From NCBI GenBank assembly GCA_025024175.1, contig QCXZ01000137.1:1550001-1614000 (forward strand): a stretch of DNA of 64,000 bases, written 5' to 3'. How positions within the stretch are numbered: the first letter of the stretch is position 1; the number at the start of each line of letters is the position of its first letter. Positions 10,260-22,279 of the stretch are shown piece after piece. The position numbers and the translations under genes are program-made. A model generated the notes under the pieces. That model was not told where the DNA came from, made no database searches, and was given only the letters and a program-made list of their open reading frames with translations. This DNA comes from Rhyzopertha dominica (taxonomy: Eukaryota > Arthropoda > Insecta > Coleoptera > Bostrichidae).

Positions 10260-13200
10260 TTTCTTGTCATTGTTTCGAACGCTATACCGTTAGGTGTATA
10301 AAGGGCAAGGCACTCGTTATTCTCACACACGCACAAAGGATAACGAAGAAACCTGTTGACGGAAGTTACATAATGCCGCGACCATATGTGCTTGTATAAC
10401 ACCAAAGTAGAAATATTATGCTCCGTGGATTGTGTAAGCACGATCGAGAGCAAAACGCTGAGCAAAATTAGTAAATAAATATCGCTATTTTTAAATCGGT
10501 GGGTGTCTCTAGTTGAAACACTGGACAGAAATTATAGTTCCGCCTTTGCTATTATCATAATTAAGCGACAGTTGTTTATATTTCCGAGCTTTATCACAAC
10601 AAACCTGCAGAAGGATTACATCAACAAACTTAAAACAGCAGTAGCACTTCCCTCTAAAAATATGCAACTCTTTTCTACTACAGGTGTCAGTTAATCACCT
10701 GTGCTTACCTACTTTTTCACAACAAACTGGCACGTTCATTAATCCTTAAATAAGAACTAGTTGTTATCTGCACATGAAGACGTTTCTTATACAATTCGGC
10801 AAACCCAAATTTATAGGTAATCTACTAGAAAGGAGTAAATGCAAATGGTTACCAGAACTCTTCACTGAACTGTGTTTTCACTGACACTTTGATTGGTCTT
10901 ACCCCGTGTTTGCGCTAGTGTGCTTCTAGCACAGGTATTATAGTTTAAATTCACCTCTCAAGCACAAAAGGTATCGTATACACAAATTCCTATGTATCAT
11001 TCAAATGCATGTTTACTTCTCACTTTATAATTCACCTTCGACTACTTTTAAGGTCAAATTGAATTCTTTTTCAAAACTAACAGAAGAATACTAGTTTTCT
11101 TTCTATTATCAAATAATGTGCCCAGGTCACTATATCTAGATTATGAGAGGTTTCCTTTCAATGTTAGTTTTAATTTCAATTGAACAAGTAACTGTTACTT
11201 CAAACTTCGCGTTTTAAAATATCTGACACCGAGAGGTTCTGTACTTTCACCCTTGTTATTAATATTACGGTAGGTTTTAAAGGTTTAGAAAAAGTTTGAC
11301 CATCTAAAATACTTTGTAACAACAAAGATGCTCCTGTTTTGTTGCGTTATCCAACTGATGCGATGTTATTTATTCGGAAAAGAAGCTTTAGGTAACTTTT
11401 TTACAGCACTCGAATTGTTAGAATTCAAGAGTAACAAACTGTGATGCTAAATACATTAGGTGNTGAGAACGTTTCAAACTGCGAACCATTTTAGATGTTT
11501 ATGAGGACTACGAACATTTGTAGTCTGATTCTTTGACAACGCAAAATCACACTATTTTCAATTATTTTGAGCACCTCAGTAGCAGACAGTAATTCACCTC
11601 TTATAATTAGTATTGAGCATTCAAAAAATACAAAAACTAAATAAAACGGAGCGTTATTATTAGATAACTGTTTAGATGCACGCAGATTGCAAACTGACAA
11701 AACTCGGGAGAACGTATTAACACTTTTTTTGTCTAACAAAATTTCACTACAGTATAGGCAATTTTGAAATTTTAGTGCTTGTTTCAATCTTTTACGTTAA
11801 AGAAAAACTCTAATCACAGCTCAAAATGCATTCTTAGCGCCCTTATTTCAACCTGACAGACCCCGTGATATCCTGAGGAATAACATTATTTCTGACTGCT
11901 AATTTTAAAGTCCCAGTGTTTTTTTTTTGTGCAAAAAGACATCAACAACTTCAAAATACATCCTTGTTTGAAAAATTTGCCTGAGAAGACTGGATAATAG
12001 ATCTAACGTCACGATTGACTGCCACTTTTAAGAATTTAGTATCTCCTGTTTCACGGTCTTTTACATTGAAATAAAAACGCGCTAAAAGCCTCAAAATGCA
12101 CAACAGAAAGAAAATTTTATATCAAAATTCCTATACATTCATGAACTTTAATAAAGTTGGGATATGAATAGGGGGCTTATAGTTGCAAAAAAATGTCAAA
12201 TACTCGCGTTACGTCATAAATTAAACATTTTTATTAAAGACGTTCATATTAATGGAAACCATAAACTGATATCTTTTTTTTCATTAGAAAGTCATGGTGT
12301 TGTTTAAAGAAAAATGTTGCCAAGAGCGGCTAATTATTTTAACTATTCAGAAGACGAGAACATATAAAAGCGTGAATTTACAATTATGGATGATGGCATT
12401 ATCTCTGCCTTGCAAAAGATATGTAGTATTTTTTATAGTGCAGAAATAATGCACATTGTATAACAGGTATAAGTCTACTGAAAACAACTCATTTGGAAAT
12501 ATTTCTGGATCGGTTAACAGCATTATTTTTCAGCCAATATCAAATTGTACGTTCCATCATTAGAGATAAATATCATCGGAATTCGTTCACTTTTATTTTT
12601 GATAGTCTTTTACATGTTGGGCTATTTCTTTATACACTTTACACCCTCAGGGTGTAATTCAAAACTTTCAAATCTCATGAGCATGGTGTAAGGAAGCAAA
12701 GCTGTCTTAAGCATAAATAGGTATTCAGAAAAATAATATTTTTCCATAAATACCTACTGCTTTTTTAAATTTCTTCTCACTTTTTGTGTCTGCAATCCCA
12801 AGGTTCTATTTTGCCTATTCTTTCCAAATGAATAAATTTATCGGTCTGCAAATCGGCCTGATGGATCGTTCATCATGATGCCAGGGGTGGACAGACGTTT
12901 TGTTAACCTTTTTAACAACAGTTATGTTTTATAGCGTCCGTTTTGTTACGAGGTTGTCGCGCGGTGGACCGTTCCTATTTTTACAATCTAATTGATGTCA
13001 GATACTAAAAGAATATCCATGTTTCCCATTATCAAGTCGCATATTTATCGCTATCTCGGTCGGCTATGAATGATGCGGACCGTCCAATGCCAAGGTGATC
13101 GGCCGAAAGCGCAGTTGCCAAGAGGGGGAATCTGTCATTGGATTTGCGGAAATGCACAAATCTCCCTCCAGGCGTTCAGTTTTTGGTCAAAATTATCTTA

Positions 13201-13400
13201 AACTTCTGCCGTTTAAAATTCGTGTTCGCTAAAATTGCTTAATATATACCTATATCTATTGATGTTAAAATGTGCTGCTTGAATGAAAGAGGTTGTGACA
13301 ACCTAACAACAGCATTTACAAAGTATCTAAGTTAAAAAAAACCTATACACCCACAATCTTTTACAATTAATATATAACTTCTTTAACCTAGTGAAGCTTC
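10260..13400. other. AT-rich intergenic sequence with a GC-richer patch at its end
   Basis: No coding frame with recognisable motifs was seen. One N occurs at 11463. Positions about 12850-13190 are GC- and CpG-richer and contain TTTATCG and homeodomain-like motifs, similar to the islands described elsewhere in the window. Confidence 0.4.
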
Positions 13401-13925
13401 TAAATCGCAAAATAATGGACTTTTGATTCAATGTTCACCCCGAGAGCAACCAAAAACTTCAACAAAAAAATAAAACAGCACTGCAGCGTTTTTTGCAGGA
13501 AACCCGATATATACGTTTGGCAACTGTGCAAATGGCGGTCCGGCGGTTGGTTCTGCGAATGGTCACATTTTCCCACGAATACACGTGTTTTTCAGTGGAA
13601 CCAAACGATTGCCCAGGACAAACACACTCCCAGACGACACAGGCTCAAAAATTTCGTTGTGTATCGTGATGTCGGGCCGCCTCTTCAGCGGTATACCAAA
13701 GAAAGGCGGATTGTTCAAACAGAAAATAGAGTTAAAAGCGACAACAGGCGAGTTGTGATCAATTAGCCTTCTAGTTAACATTAAGTTAGTATCCATCCAT
13801 ACGTATCTGTCGTCCTAGTCCGAGTATAACACATAATTAAATTTGGGATTTGATACCGATAATTTGACTTTTGCTATGATTTTAAGGTGCATTCTGTTCT
13901 GTTTTAAAATATAATATTACGGAAG

Positions 13926-14117
13926 TTGTTATTAAAATATAATATGTATGTTACTACAAGTCGAAGATTTTTTGTTAAGTATATCAAAGAAAAATGTGTC
14001 AACCAAGTGGTCGGCGTCCACAAAATAAGGAATGTACCAAAAGAAATAGCAACGTATCTCAATTTATCTCATCGAGAAACTTATACAGGGCATTGCTTCA
14101 GACGCTCTTTTATATAA
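13926..14117 (+). pseudogene. Tyrosine recombinase fragment (Crypton/phage-integrase-like)
   Basis: The 63-residue frame contains RFFVKYIKEKCVNQVVGVHK, then PKEIATYLNL and YTGHCFRRS. The last motif has the H-x-x-R box of tyrosine recombinases in the context YTGHxFRR-S typical of Crypton-like recombinase genes that are multi-copy in insects. The frame stops three residues later, before the catalytic Tyr, so this is a broken fragment. No other part of a recombinase was recognised upstream. Confidence 0.65.
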
Positions 14118-14119
14118 TA

Positions 14120-16285
14120 GTTATTGTTTTGTTATTAAAATGTTATATTATGTAAAACGAATACTAATAAAATCATAAATAAGTTTCGAAAGAATGATAA
14201 ATTATTCTAATATTTGTTTTATGCTCTAGATCGACCAATACTTTGGCGTTTTAGAACACAAAAGTATTTCGCAGCTAGGTGAATAAGTTGTCAACTGAAA
14301 ATTTAACGAAAATGTCAGCTTTTGATGACAGTTTTCAAAAAATATATTTTTTTGGACAGATATGGCAACAGCTCATTATGACACTCAANCAATTNAGACT
14401 TTTCACTGANAGCATATAAAATATGTTCAGCGTATAGATAATGTTCCTACTGTACTCGAATGAGACCAATTGATAGATTTTGGACCCTACATACTATACC
14501 TACTATAAACAAGAACATTTTAAACCATTAATGGCTAGGATTTTTATAAAAGTTAAATTAGCTGCTGATTATGGAGAGGATTATTAATCTTCTTGTAAAT
14601 GCTATTTTTGATCAGCTTCCTAACCAGTAGTTTAAGAAATAAACAAAGGCAATCATAACTGCAAAGATATATTAAATTAAAAATGGAACAGGCATATAGG
14701 TATTGTTGTAGCTGATACAAGTTTGAAAGCTTTATTAAAAAAGTCCTTTCTTTATGATATTTAAAAAAGGGAATGTTCGAAATTGCTCTCTTAACAATAA
14801 TAATAATCTTGTATATATGTACGACATAGCACTAGCTGTGACATTATTTATCATGACTAATTCTGCTATTTCCGCTCCACCCCCGAAGCATATCAATCAA
14901 GAATTGGATTGCTACAGTGAGCAAACAATTGTTACTATGCCTAGATCCAGTTTTGCAGATAAAGCCATTGCCATACATCTCCCACACATCCCATATTAAC
15001 GCCCATAAGCCTATTTATAAACTTCAATAGCTACCCATGAATAAATAACTGCTTAATCTGCGGTTGAAGTACCACGCTGAACAACAAAGATAACACCTGA
15101 TACGTCACCGGTCGAATTTGGTTTCTCTTTTTTAGAGAAAACCCACCTGCTTGTACAAATATTTACGCTACAGCTGTCTCCAGTTAGACCAGATAAGTTA
15201 CCCGGATTTCGGCACGTNCACAACAAGGGATTGGCGCCTCCAGAACAAGAATGAGAAGCGCCAACTGTAAAGATTATGTCGAATTAAAGGCGTTTTGCGA
15301 AATGCCATACAGACGGTCAGTCAATGGCTTTACTTACAGTTACCCATTGATCGTTGCATAGTTCTTCGCCGTATTGTTTAAAACGAAAAGAAAAAGACAG
15401 GCAACATTTTAGTGATGTGGGCAATATGAATTGTAAAATCAGCGATAAGAAATGATTCCAGTCACAGTATTGCGTGGATATAAACAGCGAACGTTATCGC
15501 AAAGCAATATGCGACTTTTGCCACCAGTTGGTGCTGACCCCAAGGAAAAGCAAGGGTTCCATAGCACCTTCAAGTACGTACTCGTTTTCAAACACGTTTC
15601 ATGAATCACACAGCCTCATTTTCAGGAAACAATCTGCGCTGGGCGGGCCGGCACTCCAGGAATAAATCGGTGGGATAAGTACCCCACAATAGAATTGCAT
15701 TGACAGCATTTGCCGATCTGTCTTGAGCCGCGTTGAGTCACAGGAAATAANGAGACAAATGCCTTTTCGTCGCGTAGGAACCGTGCTTCTTATGTAAATT
15801 CGGGTCTGGCCGAGAGGAAATCGATGAGATTCNTTAGGCTGCTTCTAAAGATGCTTACNTGAGTTATGCAGACGGTTAATTATACGAATCGGTCTGGCAA
15901 ATTTTCAATTAGAATGGGATGAAACTAAAAAAAAAGGATGGAGGTACATCACCAAATTTGTGAAGAAAAAACTGAACAAATATTGAAAGTAATTGTGAAG
16001 CGTACTTTCTAGATTTCTGGAAAAAAAAACTCTTCTGATGATGCCATACTGTTTGTCCTGGGATCCCCATTTCACAAAGATGTTATACAGTGAAACATTT
16101 TTCTTGCAAAGTATGTTCCATGTAAAGTTGATCACTTTCTTTTAACTGGTTCATTCATTATGTGAGTTTTGAAGTAGCTCAAACTGACAGGAGAAATGTC
16201 TCAACCTTTAAACTGTAATGAAAGGCTCTTTAATTGAAAAAAGCATTAAAAGACACGTAAGGATTTTTTTATTCACACATCTATA
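14120..16285. other. Intergenic stretch, no gene recognised
   Basis: AT-rich with several N bases (14389-14410, 15218, 15751, 15833, 15859). Positions about 15050-15500 are somewhat GC-richer. Open frames here show no recognisable motif. Confidence 0.35.
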
Positions 16286-16289
16286 TGCC

Positions 16290-17518
16290 AGCTGATATTG
16301 ACATCGCATATTTATAAAGCCATCGGTGATAACATATCTGAAAGTCGTTCCATTACTTCGAGTGTGCCGCAAGGCTCAGTACTGGGCCCATTACTTTTTT
16401 TGATATACACTGCAGACCTCCCAAACTGCGTTAAAAATTGTAGTATTCAGTGTTATGCAGATGACTCGCAGTTACAGTTTTTTCAACCCTAAAAGCACTG
16501 CGATATCCTGCGAGCTCGTGGATCGTGACCTAAGGGCTATAGCTGATTATTCTCGAAACAATAATTTAAAGTTAAACCCAGAAAAGTGTGCAGCAATGTT
16601 GTTCTGTTCAAATCGTTTCTGTGAAAGCATATTGACAGAGCTTAAAATTAATATTAATAATCAACCATTGACTGTTGTTAACAGCGTAAGAGACTTAGGT
16701 TAAATATTTAAAAACGATCTTCGTTTTAAACAACATATTGCCGGCATAGTAAGGAAGGCTTATCTAGCTTTGAAACTGCTGTATTGCAACAGATATTTAA
16801 TAGATTTCAGAATGCGTAAGAAACTTTGTGAATCGTTAGTGTTGTCCATCCTTAATTACGGTTTCATTGTGTTTTACTCATGTCTGGATAAAATAACTAA
16901 GTTAAGATTACAGAAAATCCAGAATAGCTGTTGTAGATTCGTTTATCGCATACCCCGTTATGAAAGAGTGTCCCAAACAATAGTGACACTGGGTTGGCTT
17001 AGAGTAGATGATAATTATAGGTATAATTTGTCAGTGTTTTTCGTTTAATATCTTGGTAACCTCCTCACCTCCATACCTTCGAGGCAAGTTTCACTTTAGA
17101 TCTGATGACATAAATGTTAATGTAAGGAATCTATCTTCACTATCAGTTCCTAGATATCGTACCACCTTGTTTCGCAGGTCATTTTCGTATAACTGTGTAA
17201 TTATATGCAACAGTCTGCCTGAAAATCTGAAAATGCTTTCGTTACACCAATTTCGAAAGCAGTTGAGGAAAATTTTGTTACTTTCGCAGTAATTTATATA
17301 CCTAGGTTAGTTTATTATTGTTATGTGATATAAACAAGTTTAGTGTAAACTATGTAGCTCGTATATGTGGATTGTTCGAAAGATTGCTCCATTACCATGT
17401 GCAACTACTGCTTGTTATTGTTCCTATCGTCATAATTTAATTGTTGATTATGGCTTAGGTTGAGTTGAGTAGTCTTTGGCTAGACTTCTCCTTAATAAAG
17501 ACGTATTATTATTATTAT
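16290..17518 (+). mobile_element. 5'-truncated Jockey/CR1-type LINE with (ATT)n tail
   Basis: Frames at 16298-16492, 16455-16703, 16770-17048 and 17008-17292 read in order as RT motif B (SVPQGSVLGPLLFLIYTADL), catalytic CYADDSQLQ, NNLKLNPEKCAAM, then the C-terminal segment RLQKIQNSCCRFVYRIPRYE and a final frame ending NLKMLSLHQFRKQLRK. Small frameshifts separate them. The 3' end has AATAAAG followed by an ATT repeat at about 17503-17518, a typical LINE tail. The endonuclease and most of the RT are missing. Confidence 0.85.
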
Positions 17519-19250
17519 CGATAAAAAAAACTAGTTAATTTAGTAGCTAATACCAATAATTTAGCAATTTTCTTCTGCTGACGCAATCTCCTGTCCATAC
17601 CGTCGCGTAAATTTCGCCATATATTATATTACAAGACGCACCCTGCCGGCGGGTAGGTGTCCCATAACTTACACCCCCAGGCCCCAGGTAAGGCGCATCG
17701 AAATCACCAGATTTATGGCGAAACCCCGGCGGCCGGTCCGCCGCAAAACAAATATATCAGAACACCGACAAAATACACTAATACATTAGCGACGCGAAGA
17801 TTTAAGCCGCCGNTATCCCAACAAATGTAAAATGCAAATGNGGACACGGGACGGCAACGAAATTTTTTATTGCATGTTAACATCCACGAAACTACCCGCA
17901 CGAAGGAGCGGGGCCCCTACCTGTCGGCGGTGGAGGCTCAGAAGCCAGTGGAACACAACGCGATTCGGTGCTCTTATGTCCGGAGACTCGTTTCAGATTG
18001 TCTTATCAACGCTGGACATCGTTCGGCGGACAACGGTCAACTGGACATCTCCTGGACCACTAAGTGGTTACGGATCGTTAATGATTTTTGATGGATTCGA
18101 GGTTCTACTTGTAAAATAATGCGAGGTTTGCTTGGATTATTAATTAAAGCCATCAATTATTGTAAAGGATTAAAAATAAAAGCATGAACCTGCCTTAGGC
18201 AACTGTTAAACAAACTTAAAAACATTGAATGATGGAAAAAATGGAGCAATTTTACTATGGATTAGACAGTTTAGTTCTATAGATAATAGTTGAGGCAATG
18301 GGTAAAATATAAAGTCAGTATTGACCAGTAATTTACAGTGAAGATAACAACTAACCTATATATGTAAATTACGTGTCACAGTTTTAGAAACAACACAATT
18401 TCCGGACCCACAGTTCACAGATTCAAATATTTTTTAAATACTTTTGGCAGTTAAATCAGAACCTGTACTATCTCGAACTGATACTCGTACGTCTACCTAC
18501 TTCTAATATATAACTTATTGTTATAGTATCGGAAGCAATCAGTCTAAGGAAACAATTATATATAAAATGTGTAGAATTCAAAGTTGAATTTTTAAATTTC
18601 CCGCTTTGTTACTGTATCAACATAATTTTAAACCGATTTAAACAGCTATAGCATGCTATATTGTTTCTATGAACGAAATAATAATCTCGAAGTAGTTGTC
18701 CTTCTCGCCACAAATCATGCTTTAATGATTTTAGAACACAAACGTCTTCGTCTCGATTGACGGGAATAAAATGCTGTCCAGTTGACCGGTGTTCGCTCCG
18801 GCCGTAATAGAATCGTGACCGACGACACTGGTTTACATATACAGTTCACCCATGTAGGTACAACACATCCAGATTATTCGGTAAGTGCATTCGGAATGGC
18901 GATCTGTATAAATTTAAAGCACCCCACTCAGAACGAGCTGTGATACTAGTGATGGGTCGCCTGAAAAAGCGAGCGATGCAGGACCGTAGCAGAAAACTAG
19001 GGCTGTATGACATATTTCTTGATTTAGTACAATTTATGTAGAAGGCCCAAAATCTGCCTACATGCTTTTTTAGCTTTTGTAGTTTTCATTCGAAGAACTG
19101 CAACTTAGTCTTAGATGGATAAGACAGATTAAACGAGCACCTCTAGAAAGCTTGTTTCAAAGGTTTTCGAGATGCTTAGTTATTTTAATAACTTTCAAGT
19201 AACTTAGATTGCATTATGATCGAATTTGACTGCATTATAGACGAAAATTA
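17519..19250. other. Intergenic stretch with GC-richer block 17580-18100
   Basis: The block 17580-18100 is GC-rich with N bases at 17813 and 17841. It has overlapping short open frames with no recognisable protein. Position 18770-18980 is a second milder GC patch. The rest is AT-rich. Confidence 0.35.
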
Positions 19251-19251
19251 A

Positions 19252-20340
19252 CTATAAACGAAGAAGTGTCGCTATTTTTGGCAACTTTCGCGCTGCACTT
19301 AGACCTTTAGATACATTGTGCTCACACCATAACTTAGAAGAGTCCCGCCTTCTCAAAAAAGCCCAGTATCGAGGTAACCTATAATGATCTTCAGTCTCCA
19401 TAAATTGAGAGTCAAATTCTCCAAATCTTTTGCCTCCACTGCAGGTGCTATTCTCCGCTACACCCATATATAGGTGTTTATTGAGACGATAGTGTCCCGT
19501 GCTTTCCCGAGCAGGAGTAGGTCCAGTGTTGAAGGCCCTAGATTGCCTCAGTTGCGGCGCATCTTCCCAATAGAAGCAAAGCTGACAGCTAAGAAACTTT
19601 GTGATCTCAGCCCTCAATCTGCTTTCTGGGATAACAATGGAAGGTAGATAAGGTGGTGGCGATGCCTTTTTCGCTAATCAATCGGCCCTTTCATTGTCTT
19701 CGATCAAATGAACCCGATTATGATGGGCCAACCTTATCAGCGTGTTACGACAGTTCAGTAGTACGCCGGAGCGCATTCTAACACAGGTAAGCGCTCGAAG
19801 TGCCACCTGGCCATCGCAGCAAATGTAGATATGTAATCCGGAGTACTATCTACTGAGGTTCTCATGAGTAAATGCCATAAATAAGGCACTCTCCCAGTGG
19901 CAAATTTGGTTGTACCCTTGCGTACCAGTTGAGTCTGTGGTACAAGCATGTTTTCACCATTCAGAAACCACTCTTTCTTATCGGGGATATTGATTCTGTA
20001 CCGTGTATCAGAAGATATCGTTGTGTTACTCCTATCTCTCCTCATTAAGAGAATAGCTTGATCTCCGTTTAGTGTTACACAGAGAGTGCCATACGGTGCC
20101 TCCTTCCCTCAGATTTCCTGTTATCTTACCCCTGCAATCTAAAGGCCGCTCTCCGGGCTCCATACTCTACCCTTACGTGCAGATGTTCCAGTACCAGAAG
20201 CATCTACGTATAGATAAGACAGCCCAGTCGTTGAATTTGTCCACACTCTGTCCTGATACTGTGTGTGTTTTGAATCACTTAGATACCTCATCATCGGTAC
20301 TGGCTTCAATGTTATGTATTGCAAAGGATGCCATCGAATA
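19252..20340 (-). mobile_element. R1/I-type LINE remnant with RNase H-like and C-terminal region
   Basis: The minus-strand frame 19617-19252 contains STGHYRLNKHLYMGVAENS followed by a Cys- and Gly-containing segment, matching the 'TGH-x-L-x-x-HL-x-x-G' region after RNase H in R1/I/Jockey-type polyproteins. Immediately upstream (19750-19620) NRVHLIEDNERAD resembles the end of RNase H ('GNERAD'). Frames 20045-19755 and 20324-20139 may be earlier RNase H/RT parts, but are too decayed to align by eye. Confidence 0.5.
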
Positions 20341-20344
20341 AGAC

Positions 20345-21749
20345 TCCCGTTTACGTTTAAGTTCCATCTTTACCGGATTGGCGACAAGCCTCTCTGTTCA
20401 CACCACCTGCTGGCCTAGTTTAGAGCGATTTACATCAGAGGGAAGAAAGGAGGCTTCTAATAAACTTAGCCCTTTCAGTGAATCCAGATAGTCATTTAAA
20501 ACATGTGTTACAAAGACCTTTTCTTTGCCAAATTGAAGGCATCAGTTGGAAACGCTTCCAACTCATCCACAAAAAAACGGCAGTTCAGATATATTTCAAT
20601 AAAAGAAGAAGACTGACTTGGAATTGGCCAAGCATCCGTATGCCGTACCTTAACATTAGTATAAAGAATATAAACTAAAAGCAGTGAGGAGGAAAAGTCA
20701 AGTAAAGACCAGTAGATAATATTGATGAAAGCTCTTTATTATCTCTCCTCATCCCCCTTTCAGAAAAGCACTCGAAATCCTTTTCGCCTTCTACCTTCTT
20801 CAAACTTACAAATACATTCGTCACTTCTTCAGCAAGGACTTAAAAATGGCACCCTTCGACAGCACTAGCGTGCTCGGACGCGGAATGCAATCGAGGACAA
20901 AAAAAGGAGCGCGCGGGCTAATATGGGACCATTAAGTGATTATAAATAACGCACTGGTATAAACGTGGATATGTTGACAGTGCAACGATCAACCGAGACA
21001 AGATCACGAACTGCACGTGGACAATTGATGAAGGACGGGCCGCATTCTGATGTGTGAGTTCCACGGGGGTATCTGGTAACAAGATCGATCACTTGCACAA
21101 CATGATGAAGTGAAGGAGCCCGCAATTCAGCTCCGCTGAAGAACTATCTGATAATTGGTCAGATGTTCACGACACGACTAACTCTTTTTGAACGTAATTT
21201 TTTATTCTTGATTAGTAATATACTAAATATAATAAATACAAACCTCCTTTAATCTTTTTATAGAAAGTTTATTATCCAACGATAGAAAAAGAAAGAGCAA
21301 TCATTTGTTAAGTGTATACGTCTTGCCTCGTACAGAACTATAAAATGTGTTGAGAGCTCTTTTTCGTTTCTATAAGTCGTAAAAATACTGAAAATTTCAG
21401 GAGGGTTACATAATGAGGACTAAAAATGCCTAAGTTTCCTTCATAACGAACAAATTTCTAGACAGAAGTGTCATATTTTTACTGGTTAACAGTAATTACT
21501 AATCAGTTAGTTCACACGTGGTCGGTCCATGCAGATAAACATTTTAATACATAATAAGCTTTGACTCAATTTGTCAAAAAGCTCCCTAAAACATTAATTT
21601 TGCATTTCAGGGGGACGCATTAAGGCCAATAACATCACTTAATATAACGCCATACTAAATAAATACTAAATAAATGAGAAAACTAAACTTGAAAAAGGAA
21701 TTCTTGCTATACTACAGTATTATAGAGTTAAACAAACGCTCTTCCTAAA
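20345..21749. other. Intergenic stretch, no gene recognised
   Basis: Possible decayed continuation of the preceding LINE to about 20480, then mixed sequence with short unrecognised frames. Confidence 0.3.
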
Positions 21750-21761
21750 TGAATTGCAATA

Positions 21762-22265
21762 AATTCTTCAAAAGAAAATATTCTTAATGTGAACTTCCAC
21801 TTTATTTTTCAATTGTAAAGCGCTTTCGGCTACATGCTAGCCATCGTCAGTACAAACGTTTGACAAAGTCAAAAATCGGAAACAAGCAAACTTGACTACA
21901 AACTGAAATGCAACCCACATGCCAGTAACTCAAACGAAACATTAATTTAGATCAAACAAAGAATTTAGAATAGGACAATTGAAATTACAAAAATCATTTA
22001 GAATAGTAAAATTTTGTTCGTTAATAATTTTATAAATCTCTAAAATTTCCAAATAATTTAATTTAGATGATTTAGTTTCAGTTTGTAGTCAAGTTTGCTT
22101 GTTTCCGATTTTTGACTTTGTCAAACGTTTGTACTGACGATGGCTAGCATGTAGCCGAAAGCGCTTTACAATTGAAAAATAAAGTGGAAGTTCACATTAA
22201 GAATATTTTCTTTTGAAGAATTAATTAATTACTCCACTTCGAGAAGATGGATCAGTTTTCAATTT
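21762..22265. mobile_element. Fold-back element with perfect 147-bp inverted repeats and 12-bp target duplication
   Basis: Arms 21762-21908 and 22076-22222 are exact reverse complements by base-by-base reading, separated by 167 bp. TGAATTGCAATA occurs directly before the left arm (21750-21761) and again at 22266-22277, so the insertion includes 43 extra bases after the right arm. Each arm carries CTGACGA, a 5-bp stem (GGCTA/TAGCC) and GAAA, then AATAAA. This is the terminal motif order of Penelope-like elements. No coding sequence is present, so it is a non-autonomous or dead copy. A LINE-mobilised short element is an alternative. Confidence 0.75.
22134..22160 (+). ncRNA. Hammerhead-like core motif (incomplete)
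   Basis: CTGACGA (22134-22140), a stem-loop GGCTA-GCATG-TAGCC (22142-22156), then GAAA (22157-22160) follow the order core-stem II-core of a hammerhead ribozyme. A mirror copy lies on the minus strand at 21850-21824. An extra T precedes the stem, and I could not find convincing stems I and III or a cleavage triplet, so activity is doubtful. Confidence 0.3.
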
Positions 22266-22279
22266 TGAATTGCAATATT

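Noticed and set aside
12882..12990. hAT-like terminus CAGGGGTGGACA
   Set aside because: No matching inverted end or 8-bp duplication was found.
13431..13796. Overlapping open frames of 111 and 77 residues on opposite strands
   Set aside because: Neither has a recognisable motif or splice signals in support; they overlap in antisense and look like chance frames in GC-richer DNA.
18951..18975. TAGTGATGGGTCG resembling the hAT end at 24692
   Set aside because: No partner end or target duplication nearby; similarity is limited to about eight bases.
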